64,000 bases of DNA. Source: Orientallactaga sibirica (Eukaryota; Chordata; Mammalia; Rodentia; Dipodidae). The translations under genes were made by a program, and so were the position numbers. The notes below the pieces were generated by a model that was given only the letters and a program-made list of their open reading frames with translations, was not told where the DNA came from and did not search any database. How positions within the stretch are numbered: position 1 is the first letter of the stretch; each line of letters opens with the position of its first letter. The DNA lies in NCBI GenBank assembly GCA_036365145.1, contig JAEOAD010000026.1:2919501-2983500 (forward strand), given 5' to 3'. Shown in pieces: positions 31,462 to 40,285 of this stretch.

Positions 31462-31637
31462 GTTTTTGTTTTTTGTTTGTTTTGTTTTTGTTTTTCGAGG
31501 TAAGGTCTTGCTTGCTCTAGCCCAGGCTGACCTGGAATTCACTATGTAGTCTCAGGATAGCCTGGAACTCACGGCGATCCTCCTACCTCAGCCTCCCGAG
31601 TGCTGGGATTAAAGGTGTGCGCCATCACATCCGGATC
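31462..31637 (-). mobile_element. B1 SINE in L1
   Basis: Full B1 with (TTTTG)n tail. Target duplication AGTGAACTT / AGTGGACTT at 31453-31461 and 31638-31646. Confidence 0.88.
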
Positions 31638-31788
31638 AGTGGACTTTTTAATTCAGCCATAGAGGAAAACAAAATGAAGACACTTGTAGGGAAATGGATG
31701 GAACTGGAGATCATTACTTGAAAGGAGATAACCAGGCTCAGGAACACAAATGCCTCCTGTTTTCTCTCACATCAAGAACCTAGATTTT

Positions 31789-31942
31789 GCTGGGCATAGT
31801 GGCGCACGCCTTTAATCCCAGCACTCAGGAGGCAGAGGTAGGAGGAGCGCCATGAGTTCGAGGCTACCCTGAGACTACATAGTGAATTCCAGGTCAGTCT
31901 GGGCCATAGGGAGACCCTACCTCAAAAAACCAAAAACAAAAA
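31789..31942 (+). mobile_element. B1 SINE with microsatellite tail
   Basis: Complete B1 whose A tail has grown into (GGAA)n. The 15-bp duplication AAGAACCTAGATTTT lies at 31774-31788 and 32068-32082, so the whole microsatellite arose within the insert. Confidence 0.9.
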
Positions 31943-32067
31943 AGAAAGAAAGGAAGGAAGGAGGGAAGGAAGGAAGGAGGGAGGGAGGGAGGGAAGGAAG
32001 GAAGGAAGGAAGGAAGGAAGGAAGGAAGGAAGGAAGGAAGGAAGGAGGGAGGAAGGAAGAAAAAGAA
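31943..32067 (+). repeat. (GGAA)n purine microsatellite
   Basis: About 120 bp of GGAA/GGGA/GAAA units, purine-only on this strand apart from ends. Confidence 0.93.
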
Positions 32068-32198
32068 AAGAACCTAGATTTTAAATTGGCGGGGTGGGGG
32101 TGGAATCATGAAACTGGAAAGGACCCCATGAGAGGGAAGAAGAGCTGTTGAGGGGAAGAGAGGGTAATGGAATACATTGACAAGAAAGCCAACTGCAG

Positions 32199-32331
32199 GG
32201 GCTACAGAGATGGCTTAGTAGTTAAGCACTTGCCTATGAAGCCTAAGGATCAGAGTTCAAGGCTCGACTCCCCAGTGCCCACGTAAGCCTGATGCACAGG
32301 GTGGTGCATGCATCTGGAGTTGGAGGCCTGA
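32199..32331 (+). mobile_element. DIP SINE, B-box-insert subtype, 3' truncated
   Basis: AGTTCAAGGCTCGACTCCC contains an ~8-base insert within the B box. The copy stops at CTGGAGTTGGAGGCC and meets L1 sequence abruptly. Confidence 0.8.
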
Positions 32332-32337
32332 CATATC

Positions 32338-33300
32338 TTTTGTTGTTAATTTCTAGTGATACAGCATTGTGATCTGATATCATGCAAGAGATTATGTCAA
32401 TCTTCCTAAATATATGGAGGCAGACTTTGTGACCCAGTTTGTGATCTATTTTAGAGAAGGTTCCATGGGCTGCTAAGAAGAGTGTGTAATCTGTGGATTT
32501 GGGGTAGAATGTTCTATAGATGTCCTATGGTGTTGTTGAGCTCTCTTACTTCCCTGTTAATTTTCTGTTTGGATGATCTGTCTATTGCCGATCGTGGAGT
32601 ATTGAAGTCCCCGACTATGATGGTGTTGGTGCTTAGTTCCGTTTTGTTGTCAAGTAGATTTTGTTTGATGAATTGTGGTGCACCTGTGTTTTGTACATAA
32701 AGATTGATGATTGTGATATCCTCTTGTTAGATCAGTCCCTTGATGAGTAAGAAGTGGCCTTCTTTGTCTTTTTTGATTACTTTTGGTTTGAAGTCTATTT
32801 TATCTGATATCAGTATAGCCACGCCTGCTTGTTTCTTATTTCCGTTTGCTTGGAATATCATTTTCTACCCTTTCACCCTGCCTAAGGAGGTGTCTGTCTT
32901 TAGTGGTGAGGTGGGTTTCTTGAAGACAGCAGATTGAGGGGTCTAATTTTCTGATACACCCTGTTAGCTTACATCTCTTGATGGGTGAATTAAGGCCATT
33001 AATGTTCAGGGTAATAACTGTGAGGTTTGATTTAATTCCTGCCATGTTGTGGTGGTTTATGTGGTCTGGTGTTTTCTTGGACTTTGTAGTTTTTTGTTGT
33101 TTTTGTTTGTTTGTTTTTGCCTTCTCTGAGTTTGGTTGCTGTGATCTGCTTCTTGTAGGCACTTGAGGTTGGTTGTTTGATTCTTCTGTGTGGAGAATTC
33201 CCTGAAGTCCAGCCCCAAGGTGTGTTCAGAGCTAGTTTGGGTGCTCTGGCTGATCCGTGTTTGCTGGCTGTTGGTGGTTTTACTCTTACTGTGGCAATAA
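32338..33300 (-). mobile_element. L1 fragment: ORF2 start (endonuclease) and upstream
   Basis: On the minus strand a start codon near 33045 opens a frame with LNINGLN and the QETHL motif of the L1 apurinic-like endonuclease, open to 32836. A GDFNTP endonuclease motif follows at about 32600 in a different phase, showing a frameshift. Upstream 33046-33300 looks like the inter-ORF or ORF1-flank region. The reverse transcriptase and 3' end are absent, so it is inactive. Confidence 0.8.
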
Positions 33301-33416
33301 GCCAGCTTCTGCCTCCATTGATGGTGTTTCCCCTGGATTCTGTGAGCCTGAAATAAACCCTTTCCTCCCGTCAGCTGCTTCTGGGTGTTCATCCCAGTGA
33401 CAAGAAAGTAACCGCC
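33301..33416 (+). mobile_element. MaLR LTR 3' fragment
   Basis: GAGCCTGAAATAAACCCTTT and CCTCCCGTCAGCTGCTTCTG are the polyA and U5-like end shared with the LTR at 19719-20035. The 5' part is missing. Confidence 0.65.
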
Positions 33417-34204
33417 ATAGGGCCATCATGAAGCCCGTTGTTCTGTATGCTGACAGGGAGTGAATTGCCTCCAGGCGATTCATTGCTGTGACTTAGAGCA
33501 CGGTCCAGAGCACGGTCCCAGAGCCCTGGCCGCATGCAAGCTCCCTTCTGCAAACACACACAGACACCTATGATGAGAGCAGTGGAACAGTCCTGGGTCT
33601 GAGCCAAGCTAGGCGCCTACAGCTCCAGGAGCTTCAGCTTTGACCCCCGCCATTCCCACATGGAGACACGACTATAGTGCTGTGATTCCTTTAACGAGCC
33701 GAGATACCTCTGGACGGGAGGCATGGAGTGTGTGAGTTTCAGGCTGGGCTTTGGAGTGGGTGTGCGACCACCAGGCTGCACTTCCTTCTGCTCCTGCAAA
33801 AGCCATGGGCTCAGCCTCTCTTGGCCACCCCGTCCTGCCCCTCCATTTGGCTTTGTCTTTGTCTGTTCCCAGACGCTTCTCCGGGCTGTCGCTCCTGCCT
33901 TCTCCTCTAGCTTCATCAATGCTATCCTGCATCGGCTGGCCAGAGCCATTTGGCTTGGAAATTGGGCTTTGCACCCAGAGTGTCTCAGCTTAAAATCAAG
34001 GAGGTGGAGGCAGATGGGAAAGGCTAATTTTACCCTCCTGTCACCCTTGTCTCCACATGCATTGATGCGGCATCCTTAGCCCTAAAAACCTGTCTGTTCG
34101 GATGTGGCGTACAAGGTCTTTCTGGTCTCAGCCGACAGGAAGTCATTTCTGCCATGTCTGCTTTGTGAGCAAGAGGTGCTCTATTTCATGCCTTCTGGAA
34201 GTTT
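33417..34204. other. single-copy sequence, no gene recognised
   Basis: Overlapping frames on both strands at 33617-34079 lack recognisable domains. Confidence 0.4.
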
Positions 34205-34358
34205 GTTTGCTTGTTTGTTTGTTTGCTTTTTGTTTTTGTCAAGGTAAGGTTTCACTCTAGGCTGATCTGGACTTCACTATGTAGTCTCAGGCTGGCCTCG
34301 AACTCACAGTGATCCTCCCGAGTGCTGGGAATAAAGGAGCGCGCCACCACACCCAGCT
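34205..34358 (-). mobile_element. B1 SINE
   Basis: Minus B1 with an internal deletion of part of the middle (GATCCTCCCGAGTGCTGGG). Flanks GCCTTCTGGAAG / GCATTCTGGCTT. Confidence 0.85.
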
Positions 34359-34387
34359 AGCATTCTGGCTTTTAAGGTTTTTTTGTT

Positions 34388-34671
34388 GTTGTTGTTTGTT
34401 TTTATTTTTTAATTTTTTAAAAAAATTTATTTATTTTTGAAGAGAGACACAGAGAGAGACAGACAGAGAGGGAGACAGACAGAGATGGGCACGCCAGCAG
34501 CCTCTCAGCTGCTGTGAACGAAATCCAGATGTGTGCGCCCCCTTGTGGTCAAGTGCGGCATTGAGCCCTTGCATCATTTTGCATCTGGCTAAACGTGGGA
34601 CCTGGAGATTGGAACCGGGTTCTTAGGCTTAGGAGGCAGGCGCCTTAACGGCTAAGCCATCTCTCCAGCCC
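34388..34671 (-). mobile_element. DIP SINE, long (L) subtype
   Basis: One of the most complete L copies (GTGGTCAAGTGCGGCATTGA insert, GGTTCCAATCTCCAGGTCCC). Target duplication AAGGTTTTTTTGTT / AAGGTGTTTTTTTGTT at 34374-34387 and 34672-34687. Confidence 0.88.
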
Positions 34672-34837
34672 AAGGTGTTTTTTTGTTTGTTTGTTTTTAA
34701 TGCATTGTATCAAGCCAACCACTGTACGAGTAAAAAAAAATTAAAACTATGTAGTCTTTAAGCATTTAATATTTCTTCAAATAAATCTCTCCTATGAATT
34801 CAGAAAAAAATGCCAGAAGCACTCAGGACTTGACTTC

Positions 34838-34860
34838 TTCCTTCCTTCCTTCCTTCCTTC

Positions 34861-34907
<47 letters not shown>

Positions 34908-35083
34908 TCCTTACTTACTTATTTGTGGGGGAAGAAGAGAGAGAGGAGAGAGGAAGTCTAGGTATGGTAGGGTCTCTTACTGCTGTAAACCAAGTCCAAA
35001 TCCATGCACCACTTTGTGTGTCTGCCTCTATATGGGTACTGGAGAATGCAGCTACCTTAACCGCTGAGCTGTCTCTCCAGCCC
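34838..35083 (-). mobile_element. DIP SINE, diverged, with (CTTT)n tail
   Basis: Minus copy whose tail became (CTTC)n(CTTT)n (34838-34922). Body lacks the B-box segment (GTACTGGAGAATGCAGCTAC). Confidence 0.8.
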
Positions 35084-35302
35084 TGACTTTCCATTCTTGA
35101 ATCTTCAAGCAGTAGCCCATTATTGGTGCGACAGGTGCCCAGAAAGCATTTGCTTGGTTTGGTTTATGCAGTTGGGTCTCTCTTTAATCTATCGCTATCA
35201 TCATCGTGACTTAGCTGAACTGTTCAGTTGAATTTAATATGTTACATACATCCTCAGTGTGGCACTATTGCCCCTCGGGGAGACAGTTGTTCTTCGAGTT
35301 CC

Positions 35303-35348
<46 letters not shown>

Positions 35349-35447
35349 GCTTAGATCTATATGCGGTGCATCAGTAGCATATTCTGCAGCATTCAATTTT
35401 CATAGAAAATTATCTAAGAGTATACTTGGGATAAATGATCATTTTTG
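35084..35447. other. single-copy sequence with (TG)n
   Basis: (TG)n at 35306-35345, about 20 units. AT-rich flanks. Nothing else is recognised. Confidence 0.45.
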
Positions 35448-35463
35448 AAAAAACAGATTTGAG

Positions 35464-35633
35464 GGCTGGAGAGATGGCTTGGTGGTTAAGGTGCTTGCCT
35501 GAGAAGCCAAGAACACAGGTTTGATTCCCCAGGACCCACATAAGCCAGATGCCAGATGCACAAGGTGGCGCATGTGTCTGGAGTTTGTTTGCAGTGACTG
35601 GAGGCCCTGGCATGGCCATTCTTTCTCTCTATA

Positions 35634-35676
<43 letters not shown>

Positions 35677-35708
35677 CTCTCCCAGATAAATAAACAAATA
35701 AAATATTG
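35464..35708 (+). mobile_element. DIP SINE
   Basis: Contains a local duplication GCCAGATGCCAGATGC. Target AAAACAGATTTGAG before (to 35463) and AAAAAATATTTGAG after (35710-35723). Confidence 0.87.
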
Positions 35709-35723
35709 AAAAAAATATTTGAG

Positions 35724-35960
35724 GGTTAGAGAGATGGACTAGCAGTTAAGGTGCTTGCCTGTGAAGCCTAAAGACCCAGGTTCGATTTCCCAGAACCCAC
35801 GTCCTAAGCCAGATGCACATGGTGACACATGCATCTGGAGCTGATTTGCAGTGGCTAGAAGCCCTGGTGCACCCATTCTCTCTTCTCTCTTTTCTCTCTT
35901 TCTCTCTCTTTCTTTCTTAATAAATAAATAAATAAATAAAAATAAAATATTTTCAAAAAG
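35724..35960 (+). mobile_element. DIP SINE
   Basis: Begins directly after the second target copy. Followed by AAAAAAGATGTGA (35961-35973), a diverged third copy. Confidence 0.86.
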
Positions 35961-35973
35961 AAAAAAGATGTGA

Positions 35974-36937
35974 TAAACATGGGCTTATGATTCATTCAAA
36001 GTCATAGGTTTTCAACTCCACACACAGCACAAATGACCTAGCTCCTCAAGGTTGCAACAGGAGCGGGAAACTTGTGGGAAATGTTTGTCCTTCGTAGAGG
36101 TCAAGAAAATGCACCTGGAAGTGCCCTGGAGAGACCACATTACACTTATTAGCTTAAAACAAAATTAGCTTAAGACATTTAAACAAAATTAGCTTGAAAC
36201 ACTTAAAGGGATATCAGGAGGTGCCAGCAAGGTTCCAGTAGCTTTGGTGAGTCCCTTCAGAAAGCAACCCACAGTGCTGTTCAGCAAGGGGACGTCCTTC
36301 AGTGGAAGGCTTTCATTTCGGGGAGCTTGAACTTGGACGTGGACCCTGGTACAAGGAGAGCTGTATGCACGAAGATGCTTATTAGCTTCCGTGAGGGAGG
36401 GGCTGAGGAGGGAAAAGGAAGAAGAGAGGGAAAGACAGAAAGTGAAGTTGTCCCTGAGCACATGTGAATGGCCCAAAGACGGAGCGCTCCCAAGAGTCCC
36501 CCTGCCTGCAAACAGCGAGGTCAGACACGAGTGTCCGAGAGAGGGCTTCGTGGAGGAGCGTGAGTGTCAGCGCAAGCTGAGAGAGTGGACGGCGCAGAAG
36601 GGCACCCTTGTACTTCTCGTGTCCATGGGGTTTGTATCTCTCCAGGCAGGAACTTGAATTCTCATCCTAGGAGGAATGACCGACAGAGAACACATGTCCC
36701 CCAGAAATGCCGGGGACAACGTGTGTCCACGGGGCTCCATCCATAACAACACAGGACATCACCAGAAGCAGACAGGCGAGGGTGACCTGCAGCGGGCATC
36801 TGTGCATCACAGTGTACTCTGGCAACCACAATCCAATCAGGCCCCAGGAACTGAGGAGTCAAGAGACATGGAAGCCAGCCTCCACGTAGTCACAGGGGCC
36901 AGACAGGTAGCAATCAGAATTTTAAAATTCTAGATCT
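35974..36937. other. single-copy sequence, no gene recognised
   Basis: Small direct repeat AAACAAAATTAGCTT(A/G)A at about 36157 and 36181. Otherwise unremarkable. Confidence 0.4.
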
Positions 36938-37088
36938 GGGGCTGGAGGGATGGCTTAGTGGTTCAGGTGCTTCCCTGCAAAGCCAAAGGATCTAGGTTCG
37001 ATTCCTCAGGACCCACATAAGCCTGACTCACAAGGTAGCGCATGCGTCTGGAGTTCGTTTGCAGGGCTACAGGCCCTGGCATGCCCAT

Positions 37089-37136
<48 letters not shown>

Positions 37137-37168
37137 CCTCTTTCTCTCTGTCAAATAAATATAAATAA
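36938..37168 (+). mobile_element. DIP SINE
   Basis: Standard copy with long CT tract and AAATAAATATAAATAAAAC tail. Flanks AATTCTAGATCT / AAACTGTAGATTT. Confidence 0.87.
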
Positions 37169-37804
37169 AACTGTAGATTTGCAGTGTTGCACGGGGGATG
37201 GGGATGCTGGTGTAGGGAATCTGGGCAGAGAGTGCATCCTCTCAGGAAGCTTGGGAGAGGAGGGAAGGGAAGAGGAGAGCTGTCCAGGCCCAAAGAAAAG
37301 CCCATTGTCTTAGCGGCCCTGCCCCTGCCCTGCCAGCTCACAAAAGGAGACAGGGAAATGAACGAGCAAAGATAAAGCTGAGGGCAGGAGAGGATGAGCG
37401 AGGAGGTGGGGAAATGAGAAAAGAAATCAGAGACAGGTGAAGGAGACGCAGATAAGCAAATGCAGCATTCGGGGCAAGAAGGGAGCAGTGTGCATGAAAA
37501 GGGGTGCTCACAAGACACCTGGGGACCTGCAGATAAGCTACCCAGCCAGCAAAGGCCGATGACAAGAGGCGGACTGCAGGAGGAGAAAGAGCCCAGCCTG
37601 AGTGGAAAGCAGCCTTCCTTCCAGAATCTTCACAGGTCAGAATGACCCGAGGATTCTTTCTATGTGAACAGAACACAGGACTGTGCAAGAGCCACGAGTG
37701 GCTAGGTCTGTACCCGGGGTGGGGGCAGAGACTCTCAGCCCGTCTGCAAGGGTGGAATCACCTCCTGGAGGCTGGGCTGGGTCTGACCCCAGGCAGAACA
37801 AGCT
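37169..37804. other. single-copy, purine-rich sequence
   Basis: 37250-37450 is strongly AG-rich. A 170-codon minus frame (37006-37518) is the complement of this and of a DIP CT tract, not a gene. Confidence 0.4.
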
Positions 37805-38031
37805 TGTATTAGTTCCTTTTCTCATTGTTGTCAATAGATACCCAACAAGAAGCCACTTTCTGGAGGAAGGCTTTTTTTTTTTTTTTTCCAGCTACCAGTT
37901 TGCAAAGGGATACAGCCCATGATGGCGGGGAAGGCATGGTGGCCAGAGTGTGAGGCAGCTGGTCACATTGCATCCGTAGTCAGAAAGCAGAGTGGACAGG
38001 AAGTGGGATCAGCCTATAAAACCTCAAAGTC

Positions 38032-38235
38032 GGGGCTGGAGAGATGGCTTAGAGGTTAAGGCATTTGCCTTCAAAGCCAAAGTATCCCAGTTTGATTCCC
38101 CAGGACCCACGTAAGCCAGATGCACAAGGGGCGCACGTGGCTGAAGTCCGTTTGCAATGGCTGGAGGCCCTGGCATGCCTATTCTCTCCACCACCACCCC
38201 CCTTTCTCTCTCTCTACCTCTTTCTCTCTCTCAAA

Positions 38236-38270
<35 letters not shown>

Positions 38271-38290
38271 AATAAATTTTTAAAAAACCT
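38032..38290 (+). mobile_element. DIP SINE in LTR
   Basis: Standard copy with long (AAAT)n (38234-38275). Left target AAAACCTCAAAGTC (38018-38031) recurs only after the neighbouring B1. Confidence 0.88.
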
Positions 38291-38445
38291 GCCGGGCGTG
38301 GTGGCGCACGCCTTTAATCCCAGCACTCGGGAGGCAGAGGTAGGAGGATCGCCATGAGTTCAAGGCCACCTTGAGACTACATAGTGAATTCCGGGTCAGC
38401 CTGGGCCAGAGTGAGACCTTACCTCAAAAAAAAAAAAAAAAAAAA
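38291..38445 (+). mobile_element. B1 SINE joined to DIP
   Basis: Near-consensus young B1 (GCCGGGCGTGGTGGCGCAC). Target AAAACTCAAAGTC at 38446-38458. Confidence 0.9.
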
Positions 38446-38485
38446 AAAACTCAAAGTCTACTCCCAGGCGAGGCACTTTAGGGTG

Positions 38486-38860
38486 ACTGGGTTCCCAACA
38501 GTAAAAGTGGGAAATGCGCTTGAGCCTGCCCTCGGCAGTCTTCCCTTTGCTAGAGGTCAGAGGAGAATCTGGCTTCCCCTCATCTCTGGCCTAGAGGAGT
38601 TCCCTAGATCTGTTTTTCCATAAACAACCTGAGTCCCTCCCTAGGCAGGAGTTCCCCTTTCCTAGAATAAAGATTTCTGGAAATATTAAGCCTGAACCTG
38701 GCTGTGGTTAGTTAAGCTCATTCCCCAAAGCATCAAAGCTGGTTAGATCAGCACCCATCCAGAATCTGTAAGTGGCACCAGTTTGGGTCTCTAGATGGGC
38801 TTTACCCCCCCCCCCCCGCCTTCTCATAGGCAGAAACTTTTCAAAATTTCTTCCTTCTTG
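38486..38860. other. single-copy sequence
   Basis: C-run at about 38806-38817. Nothing recognised. Confidence 0.4.
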
Positions 38861-39031
38861 GGCTGGAGAGATGGTTTCCTGGTTAAGGCTCTTGACTGAA
38901 AAACCTAAGGACTCATGATCAACTCGCCAGGTCCCACATAAGCCAGATGCACAAAGTGATATATGCACAAGGTCGCACATGCACACAAGAGGGCACACTC
39001 ATCTGGGGTTTGATTGAAGCCCTGGCACACC

Positions 39032-39078
<47 letters not shown>

Positions 39079-39310
39079 ACTCTAGCTCTCTCACATTAAA
39101 AAAGGCCAGTCTGCAGATGCAAAGTGACGCAAGGGTGCAATGCTACACTTGCCCACAAGGGGGTGCACACGTCTGGAGTTTTTTCAAAGTAGCTGAGAGG
39201 CTGCTAGCACACCCATTCTCTGTCTTCCTCTCCCTCACTCTCTGTCTCTCTCCAAAAAAAAAAAAAAAAAAAAAAAAAAAGGCCAGTCTGTTGGGCTTGC
39301 CTCAAAAAAA
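38861..39310 (+). mobile_element. DIP SINE, tailed (L2) subtype, interrupted
   Basis: L2 insert (CACAAGGTCGCACATGCAC), CT tract, tail GGCCAGTCTGTTGGGCTTGC. A truncated L-type DIP is inserted in the tail at 39114-39274. Confidence 0.85.
39114..39274 (+). mobile_element. DIP SINE, L subtype, 5' truncated, nested
   Basis: Starts in the body (CAGATGCAAAGTGACGCAAG), ends in a long A-run. Target duplication AAAAAAGGCCAGTCTG at 39098-39113 and 39275-39290. Confidence 0.9.
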
Positions 39311-39351
39311 AAAAATCACTTCTCCTCCTTCTCTTAATCTGATAAAGTCTC

Positions 39352-39383
39352 TCTTAAGATTTCAATTCTTTGAAATCTTAAGA
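39352..39383. repeat. perfect 14-bp inverted repeat
   Basis: Arms 39352-39365 (TCTTAAGATTTCAA) and 39370-39383 are perfect reverse complements around loop TTCT. Confidence 0.9.
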
Positions 39384-39454
39384 CAAGAATCCAAGGACAC
39401 CCCAAAGCTATCGATGCATATATTAGTGCACTGGTGAGGAACCCCAAAATTCCG

Positions 39455-39582
39455 GTATCAGAGGGACCCACTTCTTCCAGAAAGGCTCTCCAAAATTCCC
39501 AAACATCATCACCGGCTGGGAACCAAGTGTTCAAGCACATGAGTCTGTGAGGGACACTCCACCTCCAGACCCCGACACGGTG
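39455..39582 (-). mobile_element. MaLR LTR fragment
   Basis: CACTTCTTCCAGAAAGGCTC, CATCATCACCGGCTGGGAAC and CATGAGTCTGTGAGGGACAC match the reverse 5' half of an MLT/MST-like LTR. Confidence 0.6.
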
Positions 39583-39736
39583 GCTAAAGGTCCAGGGGCT
39601 CTCATGTGGTTAACAAGACTGGGAACTACTGCCACAGACACTGGTTCCATCACCTTGTCCCTGCCTGGACTGGGGATAACAGCATCTCCCTGATCTCTCC
39701 CTGGTCAGAAATGCAGACTCAAGCCCTTCTCAGAAC

Positions 39737-39933
39737 TGGTGCCTCCCTCTGCTTTCTGCTACTGTAACAGCATGCCGGAGGCTGGGAAGTTTATAATGAA
39801 CAGGAATTGATTTGGCTCATAATGCTGAAGGGTGGTAGGTCCGAGAAAGAGAGAGACCACATCTGAAAAGTCTTCTTGCTGAACCAGCCCACTATGGAAG
39901 GCAGAAAGGCCAGAGCTTGTGCAAGAGAGCAAA
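39737..39933 (-). mobile_element. MaLR LTR fragment
   Basis: CTGTAACAGCATGCCGGAGG, CTGGGAAGTTTATAATGAAC and AGGAATTGATTTGGCTCAT resemble the reverse 3' half of an MST-like LTR. Confidence 0.5.
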
Positions 39934-40072
39934 TGGCACGGTCACCTTCTCATTGCTGGGACAAAGCGCCTGGCCAAAAGCAACTGGTGGGAGGAAAGCT
40001 TTTTATTGGGGCTCACAGTCTCGAGGGGAAGCTTCATGATGGCAGGGGGAAGGACAGTAGAACAGAGGTTGT
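39934..40072 (-). mobile_element. MaLR LTR fragment
   Basis: CCTTCTCATTGCTGGGACAA, CCAAAAGCAACTGGTGGGAG and GGGGAAGCTTCATGATGGCA match the 58904-59228 LTR. It is cut at about 40072 where a plus-strand fragment begins. Confidence 0.6.
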
Positions 40073-40285
40073 TGCGGCGGTGTGAATTCACGTGTTTTGA
40101 ATGCTGGGTTTCCAACTGGTGACAATTTGGGGGAACAGGGGGGAGCCTCGATGGAGGAGATGTGTTGCTAGGGGTGGGCTTAGGGGTGCTTAGCCAGCTC
40201 CCCCCCCCGTACCTGTTTGCTCCCTGCCCTGCGCACCTGCTGCTCAGTGATGTGGGGTGGGGGAATCGCTGGAGCTGCAGTAAAA
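40073..40285 (+). mobile_element. MaLR LTR fragment, plus
   Basis: GTTTTGAATGCTGGGTTTCC, AACTGGTGACAATTTGGG and GTGTTGCTAGGGGTGGGCTT match the first two-thirds of the 19719 LTR. It faces the minus fragment to its left. Confidence 0.6.

Larger units (their letters stand above)
31345..32190 (+). mobile_element. L1 3' UTR fragment, split by two B1s
   Basis: Text such as TTACTGCTGCAGCGTTCCC, AACAGCCAAGAACAG, TTCAGCCATAGAGG and GGATGGAACTGGAGATCATT follows the order of L1 3' end sequence. Interrupted at 31462-31637 and 31789-32067. Confidence 0.6.
37805..38485 (-). mobile_element. MaLR/ORR1-like LTR, truncated and split
   Basis: Starts TGTATTAGTTCC and includes CATGATGGCGGGGAAGGCAT and GAGGCAGCTGGTCACATTGC. 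Interrupted at 38032-38445 by DIP and B1. The 5' LTR end is missing past about 38485. Confidence 0.65.

Noticed and set aside
32836..33162. 108-codon minus frame that looks conserved
   Set aside because: It is L1 ORF2 endonuclease sequence with upstream L1 non-coding text and a downstream frameshift, so it is listed as a mobile element and not a host gene.
31345..33300. L1 twin-priming inversion
   Set aside because: Twin priming inverts the 5' part and places it before the sense 3' part. Here the sense 3' end lies to the left of the opposite-strand ORF2 piece, so the order does not fit. A DIP also lies between them.
39600..39740. MER5/MER58-like DNA transposon (GGTCAGAAATGCAGACTC)
   Set aside because: Only a few short blocks look similar, which is too little to call.
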